A stretch of DNA of 64,000 nucleotides from Massilia violaceinigra (GCF_002752675.1 NZ_CP024608.1:2914001-2978000), one strand, 5' to 3'; shown: positions 1 to 9,685, counted from the first letter of the stretch. The notes: a model not told the origin generated them from the sequence alone. A program made the numbers and translations.

Positions 1-1
1 G

Positions 2-1213
2 ATCGCGCGCGCCGGCCCGCGCCGCAAGGCGCTGCTGGTGACGGGGGTGGTGCTCAACCTGGCGATGCTGGGGTATTACAAATACCTGGGCTTTTTCGCC
101 GGCATCCTCAATGGCCTGGGCTTGCGCGAAGGGGCGCTGCCGGCCATCGTGCTGCCGCTGGGCATTTCGTTTTTCGTCTTCCAGGGCATTTCCTACCTGG
201 TCGATGTGTACCGCCGCGATATCACGGCGCAAAGCAGTTTCCTGCGCTTTGCCATGTACAAGGCCATGTTCCCGCAACTGATCGCCGGCCCGATCGTGCG
301 CTACAGCCAGATCGCCGCCGAAGTCGATCACCGCTCGCTGACCAACGCGCGCATCTGGATGGGGTTCCGCCTGTTCGTGCTGGGCCTGGCCCAGAAAGTC
401 CTGATCGCCAATAACGTGGCGCTGGCGGCCGACCGCATTTTCGCGGTCGACCCGTCGCAGCTCGACGCCGCCAGCGCCTGGATGGGCGTGGCCTGCTATT
501 CGATCCAGATCCTGTTCGATTTCGCCGGCTATTCGACCATGGCGATCGGGATCGGCCACATGCTCGGCTTTACCTACCCGCCCAACTTCAACCGCCCGTA
601 TTCGGCCACCTCGATCACCGACTTCTGGCGCCGCTGGCACATCAGCCTGTCGAGCTGGTTCCGCGACTACCTGTACATTCCGCTGGGCGGCAACCGCGCT
701 TCGCCGGTGCGCACTTACTTCAACCTGGCGCTGGTATTTTTCCTGTGCGGCCTGTGGCATGGCGCGGCCTCGACCTTCGTGATCTGGGGCTTGTGGCACG
801 GCGCCCTGCTGGTGCTCGAACGCCTTGGCGGCGCCAGGCTGCTGGCGCGCCTGCCGGCGTCCCTGGCCCAGGCCTGGACCCTGCTATGCGTGATGATCGG
901 CTGGGTATTTTTCCGCGCCGAAAACGTGCCGTACGCGCTCAAGTACCTGGGCAGCATGGCGGGCATCCACGGTGAATCCGCGCTGCTGCATACCTGGCGC
1001 CTGGACATGCAAGGCACCTCGCTGACGGCGCTGGTGGTGGGCATCGTGCTGGCCTGCTGGCGCCTGCGCGCGCCAGCGCAGCCGGCGGCCACGCGCATGC
1101 CGGCCGTGCTGGTGCACGGCGGCCACCTGGTCTGGACCGCGGCGCTGTCGCTGCTGTGCATCGCCAGCCTCGCGGCCGGCACCTACAACCCCTTTATCTA
1201 TTTCCGCTTCTGA
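2..1213 (+). CDS. MBOAT-family O-acyltransferase, AlgI-like (5' partial)
   Basis: Polytopic inner-membrane acyltransferase of the MBOAT/AlgI family, which passes acetyl groups across the membrane for O-acetylation of an exported polysaccharide. The reading frame is open to the window edge, so the N-terminus is missing; 403 residues are visible and AlgI proteins usually have 470-500. The family hallmark DFWRRWHISLSSWFRDYLYI is near visible residue 210. The histidine-bearing WHGA and WHGALL motifs follow near residues 250-270, where the catalytic His is expected. A GTG at 38 lies inside the family-conserved region and is probably not the start. One base separates it from the next gene, an AlgJ/AlgX-like protein, so the two are almost certainly an operon. 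Family sure; the polymer acetylated is unknown. Confidence 0.9.
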   Translation: MARAGPRRKALLVTGVVLNLAMLGYYKYLGFFAGILNGLGLREGALPAIVLPLGISFFVFQGISYLVDVYRRDITAQSSFLRFAMYKAMFPQLIAGPIVRYSQIAAEVDHRSLTNARIWMGFRLFVLGLAQKVLIANNVALAADRIFAVDPSQLDAASAWMGVACYSIQILFDFAGYSTMAIGIGHMLGFTYPPNFNRPYSATSITDFWRRWHISLSSWFRDYLYIPLGGNRASPVRTYFNLALVFFLCGLWHGAASTFVIWGLWHGALLVLERLGGARLLARLPASLAQAWTLLCVMIGWVFFRAENVPYALKYLGSMAGIHGESALLHTWRLDMQGTSLTALVVGIVLACWRLRAPAQPAATRMPAVLVHGGHLVWTAALSLLCIASLAAGTYNPFIYFRF

Positions 1214-1214
1214 C

Positions 1215-2444
1215 ATGAGCAAGACTATTTTCGCGGCGCTGGGCCGGCGCGCCATGCAGCTGGCCGTGGTGGCCGTGCTGGCGGTGCCCGGCGTGGTCTC
1301 GGTGATCGACGCCCGCACCAAGCCGAACGACCCCAACCTGGCGCAGCTGCCGCCGCGCCCGGCGTCGTGGCGCGAGCTGGGCGAAGCGCCAGCCAAGATC
1401 ACGGCCTGGATCAACGACCATTTCGGCTACCGCAACGGCTTGGTCAAGATGAACAACCGCTTGCGCTTCAAGGTATTTCGCGAATTCCCGTCGGTGCAGA
1501 TGACGAGCGGGCGCCACGGGCGCTACTTCCTCACCGCCCACGGCACCACCGACCGGCCGTTCCAGGCGGTGCTCGGCACCTGCAGCGGCGTGGTGCCCGA
1601 CCCCGCCATCGTGCCCTACATCAACCGCATGTTCGATACCTACCGCGCGGCCGGGCTGGCGCCCAGGCTGCTGATCGTGCCGTCGGCACCGGTGGTCCAT
1701 CCGGAAGACTTGCCGCGCTGGCTGGCGCCGCGCTGCATGGGCACCGATACCGGTGTCGCCACCATCCTCGCCTCGCGCACGCTGGCGCCGGCCTCCAGCG
1801 CGGCGATGCTGTATCCGCTGGCGCAGATGCGCGAAATCAAACACGGCGCGACCCTGTTCCCCAAGACCTGGTTCCACTGGACCGGGGACGGGCTCGACCA
1901 GGTGGTGCGCCTGAGCCTGGCCACGTTCTGGGGCCGTCCGCTCGACCAGGCGCCCCCGCTGCAGACCAAGAAATACATGCACCATTCGGACGTGTCGCAC
2001 CTGTTCGATGGGGTCAGCCTGGAGAGCGAGATCGTCGAGCCGGACCTGGCGGCGTCGCAGGTGACGGGCTGCTTCGGCGAGACCTGTTTTCCGGAGGTGG
2101 AGGCGGGCAAGGTGCTGCGCGACGTCAGCCGCTTCGGCAATCCGAAGGCGCAGGCGCGCCGCCTGCTGATCATTTCCGATTCCTTCGGCTCGAAGGTCTC
2201 GCCATGGTATGCGCGCTACTACCGCGAGGTGGAGCACTTCGCGACCAATAATATCGACCTGCTCACGCCGGCGCAGCTGGCCGCGCTGCGCACGTATATG
2301 TACCGCGATCCGGGCCAGACCGACATTTTGCTGCTGTACCACGACGGCAACGCCGTGTACACCGACATGCTGCGCTACGTTACCGAACGCATGCTGCCGG
2401 TGGCGCCGGCCGCACCGGCGCCGGCGGTCAAAGCGCTGCCTTAA
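1215..2444 (+). CDS. AlgJ/AlgX-like SGNH-type polysaccharide O-acetyltransferase
   Basis: 409-residue protein with one N-terminal membrane segment (about residues 10-28) and a periplasmic SGNH-hydrolase-like domain. Seen: a HFGYRNGLVKMNNRLRF stretch near residue 70, typical of AlgJ/AlgX relatives; a FHWTGDG motif near residue 218, where these families carry a catalytic His; and an ISDSFGSKVSPWY motif near residue 320 carrying the candidate nucleophilic Ser. Such proteins take acetyl groups from the AlgI partner and put them on the polymer in the periplasm. The ATG follows the MBOAT stop by one base. The gene converges with the large glycosyltransferase gene, with 5 bases between the two stops. 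Its specificity cannot be read from sequence. Confidence 0.85.
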   Translation: MSKTIFAALGRRAMQLAVVAVLAVPGVVSVIDARTKPNDPNLAQLPPRPASWRELGEAPAKITAWINDHFGYRNGLVKMNNRLRFKVFREFPSVQMTSGRHGRYFLTAHGTTDRPFQAVLGTCSGVVPDPAIVPYINRMFDTYRAAGLAPRLLIVPSAPVVHPEDLPRWLAPRCMGTDTGVATILASRTLAPASSAAMLYPLAQMREIKHGATLFPKTWFHWTGDGLDQVVRLSLATFWGRPLDQAPPLQTKKYMHHSDVSHLFDGVSLESEIVEPDLAASQVTGCFGETCFPEVEAGKVLRDVSRFGNPKAQARRLLIISDSFGSKVSPWYARYYREVEHFATNNIDLLTPAQLAALRTYMYRDPGQTDILLLYHDGNAVYTDMLRYVTERMLPVAPAAPAPAVKALP

Positions 2445-2449
2445 CCCGG

Positions 2450-5400
2450 TCAGGCGGCCGGCCAGCGCACTTCCTCGCGCCGTCCGGCCAGCACGTCGAG
2501 CAGCTGGGCGGCATTTTCGCGCCAGGTAATCCACGGCATGCCGTTCGATGCCGGCGCCATGCCCGCGCCGTGCTTTTCGAGCCACTCGCGCAGCGCCGCC
2601 GCCAGGTCGGCCGCTCCCATTCCGCTGAAATACGCCGCGTGTTCGCGCGCCACTTCCCGGAACACCGGCAGGTCGCGCGCCAGCACCGGCAGGCCGTAGC
2701 GCGCCGCCTCGATCAGCGGCAGGCCGAAGCCTTCCCCTTCGCTCGGCACCAGCAGGCAGGAACTGGTCTGGTACAGGTCGAGCAGTTCGGCGTCGCCGAT
2801 CCCCTTGAGCCATTGCAGGCGCTGCCCCAGCTGCGGATGGCCGCGCAAGCGTTCGACGATGCGCGGAATGGTGCGCCGCGCGCCGTCGGGCAGCGGGGTC
2901 CAGCCCTCGGCGCCGACGATCGTCAGTGTCACGTCCACGCCCTCGCGCCAGAGCTGCTCGAAGGCGTCGAGCGCCTGCAGGTGGCCCTTGCGCGGCTCGA
3001 TCGTGCCGACCATCAGGAAGGTGGCCGCGCCGTCTTTGGGCGCCGCCGCGCGCGCGCTTGGCACCGGCTGGGCGCCGCCGATATCGGCGCCGTGGTGCAG
3101 CACCGCCATCTTCACCTGGCCGTGGATCTCGGGCCGGGTGTGTTCCAGCCAGGCTTGCAGTTCATTGCGCACGGCGTCCGAAATGCACACCAGGCGGTCG
3201 GCCTGGCCGGCGACGCAGGACAGCCAGGCGCCATGGCCATGCTCGGCGCCTTCGGGGAAGAATTCGGGACGCAGCACCGGCAGCAGGTCGTGGATCAGGA
3301 AATTGACTTCGACCCCGCGCGCGCGCCAGTGCGCATACACGCCCTTGCGCGCGGCGGCCATGACCGCCCCCGGCGCGTAGTCGGCGCTGTAGAAGCGGTC
3401 GCCCGCCTGCACTTCGACCGCCTGGTCGGGCGGCAGCGGGCAATCGATGCCGAACAGGCGGCGCGCGTAGTCGCGCGCGTAGCGGTATTCGCAGCGGCCA
3501 TCCTGGTCGGCCAGGTACACCGGTTCGATGCGCAGGCCCGGTTCGACCCGCGCCAGCAGTTCGATCAGCTGCATGCGCACCACCCGTTCGATCCCGGTCT
3601 TGAGGTCGTGGCGGGCGATCGAGGTGACGTCGATGAGCAGCTGGCGCGGCGCCAGCGCTTCCGGCATGACGGCCAGGCACTGGGCGCTGCGGCGCACCAG
3701 CGCGTCGTCGGCATGCAGCGATGGCTGGTCCGCCAGCGCCGCCAGCAGGGCGCCGCGTGAACCGGCTGCCGGCGCGTAAGTCTGTTCCAGCGCTTCGGCA
3801 TACAGGCGCGCGCTGTGGGCGGGGCTGTGCACCGTATGGAGCAGGGTGCGCGCGCGTTCGCCCAGCGCGGTGCGGCGGGCCGGATCGGCATGCAGGCTTT
3901 CCAGCGCTTCGCGCAGCTGCACCATGCTGAACTGGTCGGGCAAGCCCCATACCGCATCAAGCGGCAGTTCGGCCATCGAGCCGTTGGCGTTGACGATGGT
4001 CGCCATCCCGTAGTTCAGGCAGTCGAGCACCGCGGCCGAGGTTTCGCCGCGCGACTGGCAGCGCAGCTGCACGCCGACGTCGGCCGCCTGCAGATACTGG
4101 TGGTACACCGCTTCGTCGGTCCAGCCGGCCACGCGCATGCGCCTGCTGGCGGCGCGGGCCAGGGTGGCGTTGATCGCCACGCCGTACTCGCCGCCATCGT
4201 TGGCGCCGACCAGCACCAGCTCGCAGCGCGGGTTGGCGTGCAGGGTGGAGCTGATCCAGGCGTCGAGCAGTTCCTGGCTATGCTTGGTGTGCGCCACGAA
4301 GCCGAAGCTGCACACCAAAAAGACATCGTCGGCGATGCCCAGCGCGCGCCGGGCGGCAGCGCGGTCCTGCGCCTGGGGCAGGGCGCGCGGCAGCGGCACC
4401 ACGCTCCAGTCGCCCGCGGCCAGTGGCCCGTACCACTGGCGCGCCAGGTCGCGCGCATGCTGCGAGTGAACCACCACGCGGCGCGCCTGCTGCAGCACGG
4501 CCAGGTTGCACGGATACAGATTGCGGGCGTCGAGCGCGCGCGCCGGGTCCAGCCCGGCCAGCAGCGCGGCCATGCCGTGGCCCTGGTACAGGGCGTCGGT
4601 CCAGCCGTTGGGAATCCCGCCGGCCATCTGTTCGTAGGCCAGCACGCTGCTGATGAAAAAGTCGTGCAGCACCACCACGCCCGGGTGGCGCGCCAGCAGT
4701 CCGAACATGTGGCTGTGGAAGGGGCTGTTGCCGAACTGGTACAGGATGCGGTCGAACTGGCCGGCGTTCTGGTCGAACCAGGCCGCGCTGCGCTGGGGCA
4801 GGGCCGCCAGGGAGGACGGCAGCACGACCTTGTCCTGGTGGACGATCAGTTCGATGTCGTAGTGTTCCATCATGGCCGGCAGCACCTGGGCCGCGTAGTC
4901 GGCAATGCCGGTGCGCTCGGGCGGCAGCGGCGAGACGAACGCCAGGCGCGCACGTGCGGCCGGCAGGGGCACCACAGGCGCCGGCACGTTGCCGAAGCGC
5001 GCCTCGAGCGCGCGCAGGGCCTTGGTGGCGCTCGCGTCCCACGAAAAGCGCGCGGCCTGGGCGCGCCCGTGCACGCGCAGGCGTTCCTGCATGGCCGGGT
5101 CCTGCAGCACCTGGGTGATTTTTTCGGCGATCGATTGCGGACGGTCGGCGTCGAACAGCGCTTCGGCGCAGCCCACCACTTCCGGAATGCTGGTGTTGTT
5201 GGCGCCGATGACCAGCGCGCCGCACGCCATCGCTTCCAGCGCCGGCAGGCCGAAGCCTTCGTGGCGCGACGGGAAGATGAACAGGGCCGCGGCCTGGTAC
5301 AGGCGAATCAGGTCGGCGTCGCTGACGTAGCCGGTCAGGATCAGCTGGTCCTTTTCAAGGCCGCGCTTGGCCGCGTGGGCCACCAGTTCGGCGCGTTCGC

Positions 5401-6220
5401 GCTCGCCCATCTTGCTGGCGATGAGCAGCTGGTGGCCGTCGCGCAGCGCCGGCGGCAGCAGGCAGTAGGCGGTGATCAGGCCATCGATGTTCTTGCGCGC
5501 GTCGAAGCCGCCCGGCGCGTACATCAGCATCTGGCGCGTGATGCCGAAGCGTGCCCGCAGTTCGGCCATTTGTTCGGCCAATTGTTCCGGATTGCTGTCG
5601 GACGGGCGGAAACTGTCGTCGACCGCGGTCGAAATGGCGGTGACCGAGTCGGGCGCGAGACCGAGCGCGTCGATCGCTTCCTGGCGCGAGTAGTCCGAGA
5701 TCGACAGCAGCAGGCCGGCGCTGCGCAGCGAGGCGATCTTGCGCTCGTAGTAGGTGCGCTGGGTCTGGCTGCCGAGGTAGGCGGCGGGATTGAGGAAGGG
5801 GATCAGGTCGTACAGCACCACCGCGGTGCGCGCGGCGCCGTCGAAGGCGCCGACCGAGACCACGGCGTCGTCGACAAACCCTTCGAACAGGCTGGTGACC
5901 AGCACCGCGTCGGGCCGCAGCTGGGCGATGAAATACTCGCGCATCAGTTCCGCGGCGCGGCAGCGCGCGCTGTTGCCTTCGTCGATTTCGGCGACCGGGC
6001 CGACGATGTCGAACACGCGGATGCGTTCGGGCGGCACCAGGCCGGCAAAGGCGCGCCGCAGTTCGGCGATGGCGCCGCCCAGCGCGCCGTTCAGGACCAG
6101 CCAGACTTCATGCTCGCCGGCGTTGCGCGCCACGCCCAGCGCCAGGGCCAGCGAATAACGGCCGATGCCGCGAAAGCGGCTCTCCGACTGGGCGCCCTGC
6201 AGGTCGATCACAATCCGCAT
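2450..6220 (-). CDS. three-domain glycosyltransferase (GT4-type modules)
   Basis: Very long (1256 aa) glycosyltransferase with three successive GT-B modules. Module 1 (about 1-420) starts MRIVIDLQGAQSESRFRGIG and carries the donor-site motif EGFGLPALEAMACG. Module 2 (about 430-800) starts near FVSPLPPERTGIADYAAQ and lacks a clear E-x7-E motif. Module 3 (about 835-1256) starts near LLIDVTSIARHDLKTGIERV and carries EGEGFGLPLIEAARYGLPV. The frame is open further upstream, but the ATG at 6220 is chosen because the family N-terminus starts there and because TGATG overlaps the upstream methyltransferase stop by one base. It is last in the wzm-wzt-methyltransferase operon. This suggests it builds the repeating chain or adaptor of an ABC-exported O-antigen, possibly making more than one linkage. 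Confidence 0.9.
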   Translation of the reverse strand: MRIVIDLQGAQSESRFRGIGRYSLALALGVARNAGEHEVWLVLNGALGGAIAELRRAFAGLVPPERIRVFDIVGPVAEIDEGNSARCRAAELMREYFIAQLRPDAVLVTSLFEGFVDDAVVSVGAFDGAARTAVVLYDLIPFLNPAAYLGSQTQRTYYERKIASLRSAGLLLSISDYSRQEAIDALGLAPDSVTAISTAVDDSFRPSDSNPEQLAEQMAELRARFGITRQMLMYAPGGFDARKNIDGLITAYCLLPPALRDGHQLLIASKMGERERAELVAHAAKRGLEKDQLILTGYVSDADLIRLYQAAALFIFPSRHEGFGLPALEAMACGALVIGANNTSIPEVVGCAEALFDADRPQSIAEKITQVLQDPAMQERLRVHGRAQAARFSWDASATKALRALEARFGNVPAPVVPLPAARARLAFVSPLPPERTGIADYAAQVLPAMMEHYDIELIVHQDKVVLPSSLAALPQRSAAWFDQNAGQFDRILYQFGNSPFHSHMFGLLARHPGVVVLHDFFISSVLAYEQMAGGIPNGWTDALYQGHGMAALLAGLDPARALDARNLYPCNLAVLQQARRVVVHSQHARDLARQWYGPLAAGDWSVVPLPRALPQAQDRAAARRALGIADDVFLVCSFGFVAHTKHSQELLDAWISSTLHANPRCELVLVGANDGGEYGVAINATLARAASRRMRVAGWTDEAVYHQYLQAADVGVQLRCQSRGETSAAVLDCLNYGMATIVNANGSMAELPLDAVWGLPDQFSMVQLREALESLHADPARRTALGERARTLLHTVHSPAHSARLYAEALEQTYAPAAGSRGALLAALADQPSLHADDALVRRSAQCLAVMPEALAPRQLLIDVTSIARHDLKTGIERVVRMQLIELLARVEPGLRIEPVYLADQDGRCEYRYARDYARRLFGIDCPLPPDQAVEVQAGDRFYSADYAPGAVMAAARKGVYAHWRARGVEVNFLIHDLLPVLRPEFFPEGAEHGHGAWLSCVAGQADRLVCISDAVRNELQAWLEHTRPEIHGQVKMAVLHHGADIGGAQPVPSARAAAPKDGAATFLMVGTIEPRKGHLQALDAFEQLWREGVDVTLTIVGAEGWTPLPDGARRTIPRIVERLRGHPQLGQRLQWLKGIGDAELLDLYQTSSCLLVPSEGEGFGLPLIEAARYGLPVLARDLPVFREVAREHAAYFSGMGAADLAAALREWLEKHGAGMAPASNGMPWITWRENAAQLLDVLAGRREEVRWPAA

Positions 6221-7668
6221 CACTTGTTCCTTGCTTCCATGGCTTGTTTGAGTTCGTGGTACATGCGCTGCTCGCGCGGCGACAGGTCGGCCGCGCTGGC
6301 GCTGTGGGTGGGCGAGGCGGCCGGCGGCGGTGGCGGCGGCGCATTGCCGCGCCGCAGAATGCCGTACAGGCGCGCATGCAGGCCGGGGAAGCGGCGCAGC
6401 ACGGTCAGCGCCACGCGCTTGACGCGCGGGCGGCGCAGCATGGCGCGCATGAAGGTCACAAGCGGTCCCGCCAGGCGCCGTTTCACGCCGCTCGCCAGGC
6501 GTCCCTCGCGCGCGGCGCTGCGCAGGCGGTAGGCGCTGCCGGCGACCGCGCGCAGCGGCGCCGTCGCGCGCCACGAGGTGCTATCGAGCAGGGCCGCCAC
6601 ATGGGCGTCGGCCTGCTGGGCGCGCGCTTCGGCCATGCCGATGCGGTGCCCGAGCGCGTCGAGCTGGCCCTGGACCTGGTTCTGGGCCTGCAGCGCCAGC
6701 TGGACCTGCTGCACCATCTGGCCTTGCAGTTCGGCCAGGCGGTCGGCATTCGGGCCGACCCGCTGCAGGATCGGTTCGGCCATGTCCAGCCGCAGCCGAT
6801 GCTGCTCGACGCCGGCCGCCACCCGCGCCACGCCCTGGTGCGCTTCGCCGAGCGAGACCAGGCCGGCCTGCAGCGCGTGTTCGACGCGCGCAATCCCGGC
6901 GTACAGTTCGGTGCGGCGCCGGTTATCCTGCTCCTCGAAGCGCAGCGCCAGGTCGGACAGGCCGATGCCGAACTTGGTGGCGAAGGGCGCGGCAAACGCG
7001 GCCAGCGCCGCGGGCGGCGCATCCTTCTGGCCGACCACCGCGTAGTCGGGGCTGACGCCATCGAGCACGTTGATCAGGCCAATCGGGGCGTCGGTGTGCA
7101 GCTGCGCCGCTTCCTGCAGGCGCAGCACCTTGTGGCGCGGGAAGCCGGCAAAACCGGTCACGAATTCGAGCAGCGGCGACGGGATCGGTTTCAGGTGCGA
7201 GGGATCCATGTAGAAGCTGGACGCGCCCACCACCAGGTTTTCGGGATTGGGCGTTTCCATGATCAGCAGGCCGCCCGGCAGCAGCACGCGCAGCGCTTCG
7301 GCGATCATGAGCTGGACCTGGTCGAACGGGATGTGTTCGACCAGGTGGAAGGCCGACACCATGGCCACGCTGGCGTCGCCCTGCGCGCGCAGGGCCGACA
7401 GGGCGTCGGTCAGGTCGGCGTGCAGGCCGCGTTCGCGGCAGGCCGCCAGCATGCCTTCGTCGAGGTCGACGCCGCGCGGCGCGAAGCCGTGTTCGGTCAG
7501 CAGCTCGAGCCATTCGCCGCGCCCGCAGCCCAGGTCGAGCACCGCAGCGCCGGGATACAGCGCGATCAGGGGCGCAAAGAAGGGCTGGTACGCCATCAGG
7601 CGCGATTTGATCAGGGGCCGCGCGCCGCGGTAGCGGTCTTCAAAGGCGCGGTAAAAATTGTCGCTCAT
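6220..7668 (-). CDS. SAM-dependent methyltransferase with C-terminal coiled coil (WbdD-like)
   Basis: 482-residue protein. Residues about 40-200 are a class I methyltransferase: SAM motif VLDLGCGRGEW, acidic loop GVDLDEGM, then FHLVEHIPFDQV and PGGLLIMETPNPEN. Residues about 240-350 are rich in heptad-like Leu/Gln/Ala and look like a coiled coil. A basic, amphipathic tail with a STSWRATAPLR motif and a proline run (about 440-460) follows. In E. coli O9a, WbdD methylates the chain end and uses a coiled coil to set O-antigen length; this gene has the same position beside wzm/wzt, but no kinase domain is evident. The start overlaps the wzt stop by four bases (ATGA). Chain capping is inferred. 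Confidence 0.85.
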   Translation of the reverse strand: MSDNFYRAFEDRYRGARPLIKSRLMAYQPFFAPLIALYPGAAVLDLGCGRGEWLELLTEHGFAPRGVDLDEGMLAACRERGLHADLTDALSALRAQGDASVAMVSAFHLVEHIPFDQVQLMIAEALRVLLPGGLLIMETPNPENLVVGASSFYMDPSHLKPIPSPLLEFVTGFAGFPRHKVLRLQEAAQLHTDAPIGLINVLDGVSPDYAVVGQKDAPPAALAAFAAPFATKFGIGLSDLALRFEEQDNRRRTELYAGIARVEHALQAGLVSLGEAHQGVARVAAGVEQHRLRLDMAEPILQRVGPNADRLAELQGQMVQQVQLALQAQNQVQGQLDALGHRIGMAEARAQQADAHVAALLDSTSWRATAPLRAVAGSAYRLRSAAREGRLASGVKRRLAGPLVTFMRAMLRRPRVKRVALTVLRRFPGLHARLYGILRRGNAPPPPPPAASPTHSASAADLSPREQRMYHELKQAMEARNK

Positions 7669-8885
7669 CGCAGGATCTCCACATGCGGTTCGAGCCAGCT
7701 GGTGCCGACGAATTGTTTGCGGTTCATGTTCATGACAATGAAAAGGAAGGCCAGGTCGCGCCACTCGTAGTTGTCGCCCAAATGGGTCTCGGTGCTGGTC
7801 AGCGCCGTGGTGACCGAGTAGCTGCCTTCGCCCAGGTTGAGCGGAAAGCGGAAGCGGAAGTCGATCTCTTCGCCCGCGGCCACGTCGTGCAGCGCCATGT
7901 CCATGTGGTGGGTATTGGTGCCGTACATCTGCTGGCCGAGGCGGTCCTTGATCATGTAGCCGAGCACCAGGCGTTCGAGCGGCGCATGCACGCGCACGCG
8001 GATGCGCAAGGTGACGGCCGCGCCCACGTTGACCGTTTCGAGCGCGCGCCCGGCCTCGTCTTCGAGGGTAATGGCGCTGACGCTTGCTTCGCCGCTGCCG
8101 GAACTGGTGCGGGTGCGCCCGGCTTCGGTGACGACCTGCTCGACGCCGGCGCCGTCGCGCGAGGCGATCAGCGCGTTGTAGTAGTCCATCACCTGTTCCG
8201 GACTGCCCTGCGACGCCAGGCGTCCGCCGTCGAGCAGCAGGGCGCGTTCGCAGATCGACTGGATCGCGGCGCGGTCGTGGCTGACGATCAGCAAGGTGGT
8301 GCCGAGTTTCTGGAACTGGCGGATGCGCTCGAAGCTCTTGTGCTGGAAGTAAGCGTCGCCCACCGACAGCGCTTCGTCGACGATCAGCACGTCGGGCCGC
8401 TTGACGGTGGCCACGCTGAAGGCCAGGCGCATCTGCATGCCGGACGAGTAGACCCGCACCGGCTGGTCGATGTAGTCGCCGATGTCGGCGAACGCTTCGA
8501 TCTGCGGCATCAGCGCGCCGATTTCATCGACCGTCAGGCCGATCAGCTGGCCGGCCATGAAGGCATTCTGGCGGCCGCTGAAGTCGGGATGAAAGCCCAT
8601 GCCCAGTTCCAGCAGCGCGGCCACGCGGCCGGTGATGCGCACGCTGCCGGTGGTCGGCTGGGCGGTGCCGGTGATCAGCTTGAGCAGGGTGCTCTTGCCG
8701 GCGCCGTTGATGCCGATGATGCCGACCGCTTCGCCGGGCGCGAGCTGGAAGCTGACGTCCTGGATTACCCACTTGAGGCGATGGCGCGCGCCGAGGAAGG
8801 GCAGCACCCATTCCCACAGGCGGCCCCAGCGATTGTCGTACTGCTTGTAGGCCTTGCCCAGGTTGCTGACAACGATACTGCCCAT
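7665..8885 (-). CDS. wzt: Wzt: O-antigen/teichoic-type ABC exporter ATPase with carbohydrate-binding domain
   Basis: 406-residue ATPase of the polysaccharide ABC exporter. Walker A GINGAGKST lies at residues 58-66; a YSSGMQMRLAF signature and the Walker B region VLIVDEALSVGD follow. Residues about 255-406 form an extra beta-rich domain of the Wzt C-terminal type (QQMYGTNTHHMDM, FPLNLGEGSYSVTTAL), which in O8/O9a systems binds the modified chain end before export. The start overlaps the wzm stop by one base (TGATG) and the stop overlaps the methyltransferase start by four, so all are translationally coupled. The ATPase half is very like a second Wzt at 12199-13560, but the binding domains differ. 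Confidence 0.93.
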   Translation of the reverse strand: MGSIVVSNLGKAYKQYDNRWGRLWEWVLPFLGARHRLKWVIQDVSFQLAPGEAVGIIGINGAGKSTLLKLITGTAQPTTGSVRITGRVAALLELGMGFHPDFSGRQNAFMAGQLIGLTVDEIGALMPQIEAFADIGDYIDQPVRVYSSGMQMRLAFSVATVKRPDVLIVDEALSVGDAYFQHKSFERIRQFQKLGTTLLIVSHDRAAIQSICERALLLDGGRLASQGSPEQVMDYYNALIASRDGAGVEQVVTEAGRTRTSSGSGEASVSAITLEDEAGRALETVNVGAAVTLRIRVRVHAPLERLVLGYMIKDRLGQQMYGTNTHHMDMALHDVAAGEEIDFRFRFPLNLGEGSYSVTTALTSTETHLGDNYEWRDLAFLFIVMNMNRKQFVGTSWLEPHVEILR

Positions 8886-9685
8886 CAGAGTTCATCCACC
8901 ATTTCACCGGCGCGCTTGCGGAACAGCAGCAAACCCATGACGCAGCACAGCACGGTGAGCACCGCGATCGGCAGCAGGCTGGCCCAGTCGGGCATCTGGC
9001 CCTTGACCAGGATGGTCTGGTAGGCGCCGATCACGCCGGCCATCGGGTTAAACACCAGCAGTTCGCGCACCGCCGGCGGCAGCGCGCTGGCCGGGTAGAC
9101 GATCGGCGTGAACCAGAACCAGAACTGCAGCAGGATGGTGAAGAACTGGCCGACGTCGCGGAAGAACACATTGAGCACGCCGAGGACCATGCCCAGGCCG
9201 ATCGAAAACAGGATCTGCAGCAGCAGCACCGGATACAGCGCAAAATAGATCCAGCCGGGGAAGGTGCCCGACAGGACCATGAAGATGGTGAACAGGCCGA
9301 AGATGATGGCGAAGTTGATGCCGGCATTGAGCACGACGATGATCGGCAGGCAGATGCGCGGAAACTGCAGCTTCTTGATCAGGTTGGCGTTTTCCAGGAA
9401 CACGGTCTGGCCGCGCGTGGTGATTTCGGCGAACAGGCCCCAGGTCAGCGCGCCCGCGCACAGGTAGATGCTGTAGGCGAAGGTCGAATCGACGCCCTGC
9501 AGGCGGCTGCCCATCACTTCCGAGAAAATGACGGTGTAGACGATCACCATCGCCAGCGGATTGAGGACGGTCCAGACGGCGCCGAACAGGGAATTGCGGT
9601 ACTTGGACTGGAATTCGCGCTTGACGCTGCCGAGCACGAAGCCGCGGTAGCGCCACACGCCGCTGAACATCGACAGCGAGATCAT
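8885..9685 (-). CDS. wzm: Wzm: polysaccharide ABC transporter permease
   Basis: Integral membrane permease of the ABC-2 / Wzm type, 266 residues from the chosen ATG, with about six hydrophobic segments. The family N-terminal pattern (GSVKREFQSKYRNSLFGAVW followed by NPLAMVIVYTVIF) is clear. With Wzt it exports lipid-linked polysaccharide across the inner membrane. The ATG at 9685 gives the usual family length; a TTG at 9715 would add ten Arg-rich residues and neither has a good Shine-Dalgarno. It is the first gene of the run wzm-wzt-methyltransferase-glycosyltransferase, all overlapping by 1-4 bases. A 34-codon reading frame ends across its start codon. Confidence 0.9.
   Translation of the reverse strand: MISLSMFSGVWRYRGFVLGSVKREFQSKYRNSLFGAVWTVLNPLAMVIVYTVIFSEVMGSRLQGVDSTFAYSIYLCAGALTWGLFAEITTRGQTVFLENANLIKKLQFPRICLPIIVVLNAGINFAIIFGLFTIFMVLSGTFPGWIYFALYPVLLLQILFSIGLGMVLGVLNVFFRDVGQFFTILLQFWFWFTPIVYPASALPPAVRELLVFNPMAGVIGAYQTILVKGQMPDWASLLPIAVLTVLCCVMGLLLFRKRAGEMVDEL

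Noticed and set aside
3815..6532. 905-codon open frame on the plus strand opposite the three-domain glycosyltransferase
   Set aside because: It is the antisense shadow of a GC-rich gene: His/Gln/Arg/Ala-rich, no family motifs, no Shine-Dalgarno.
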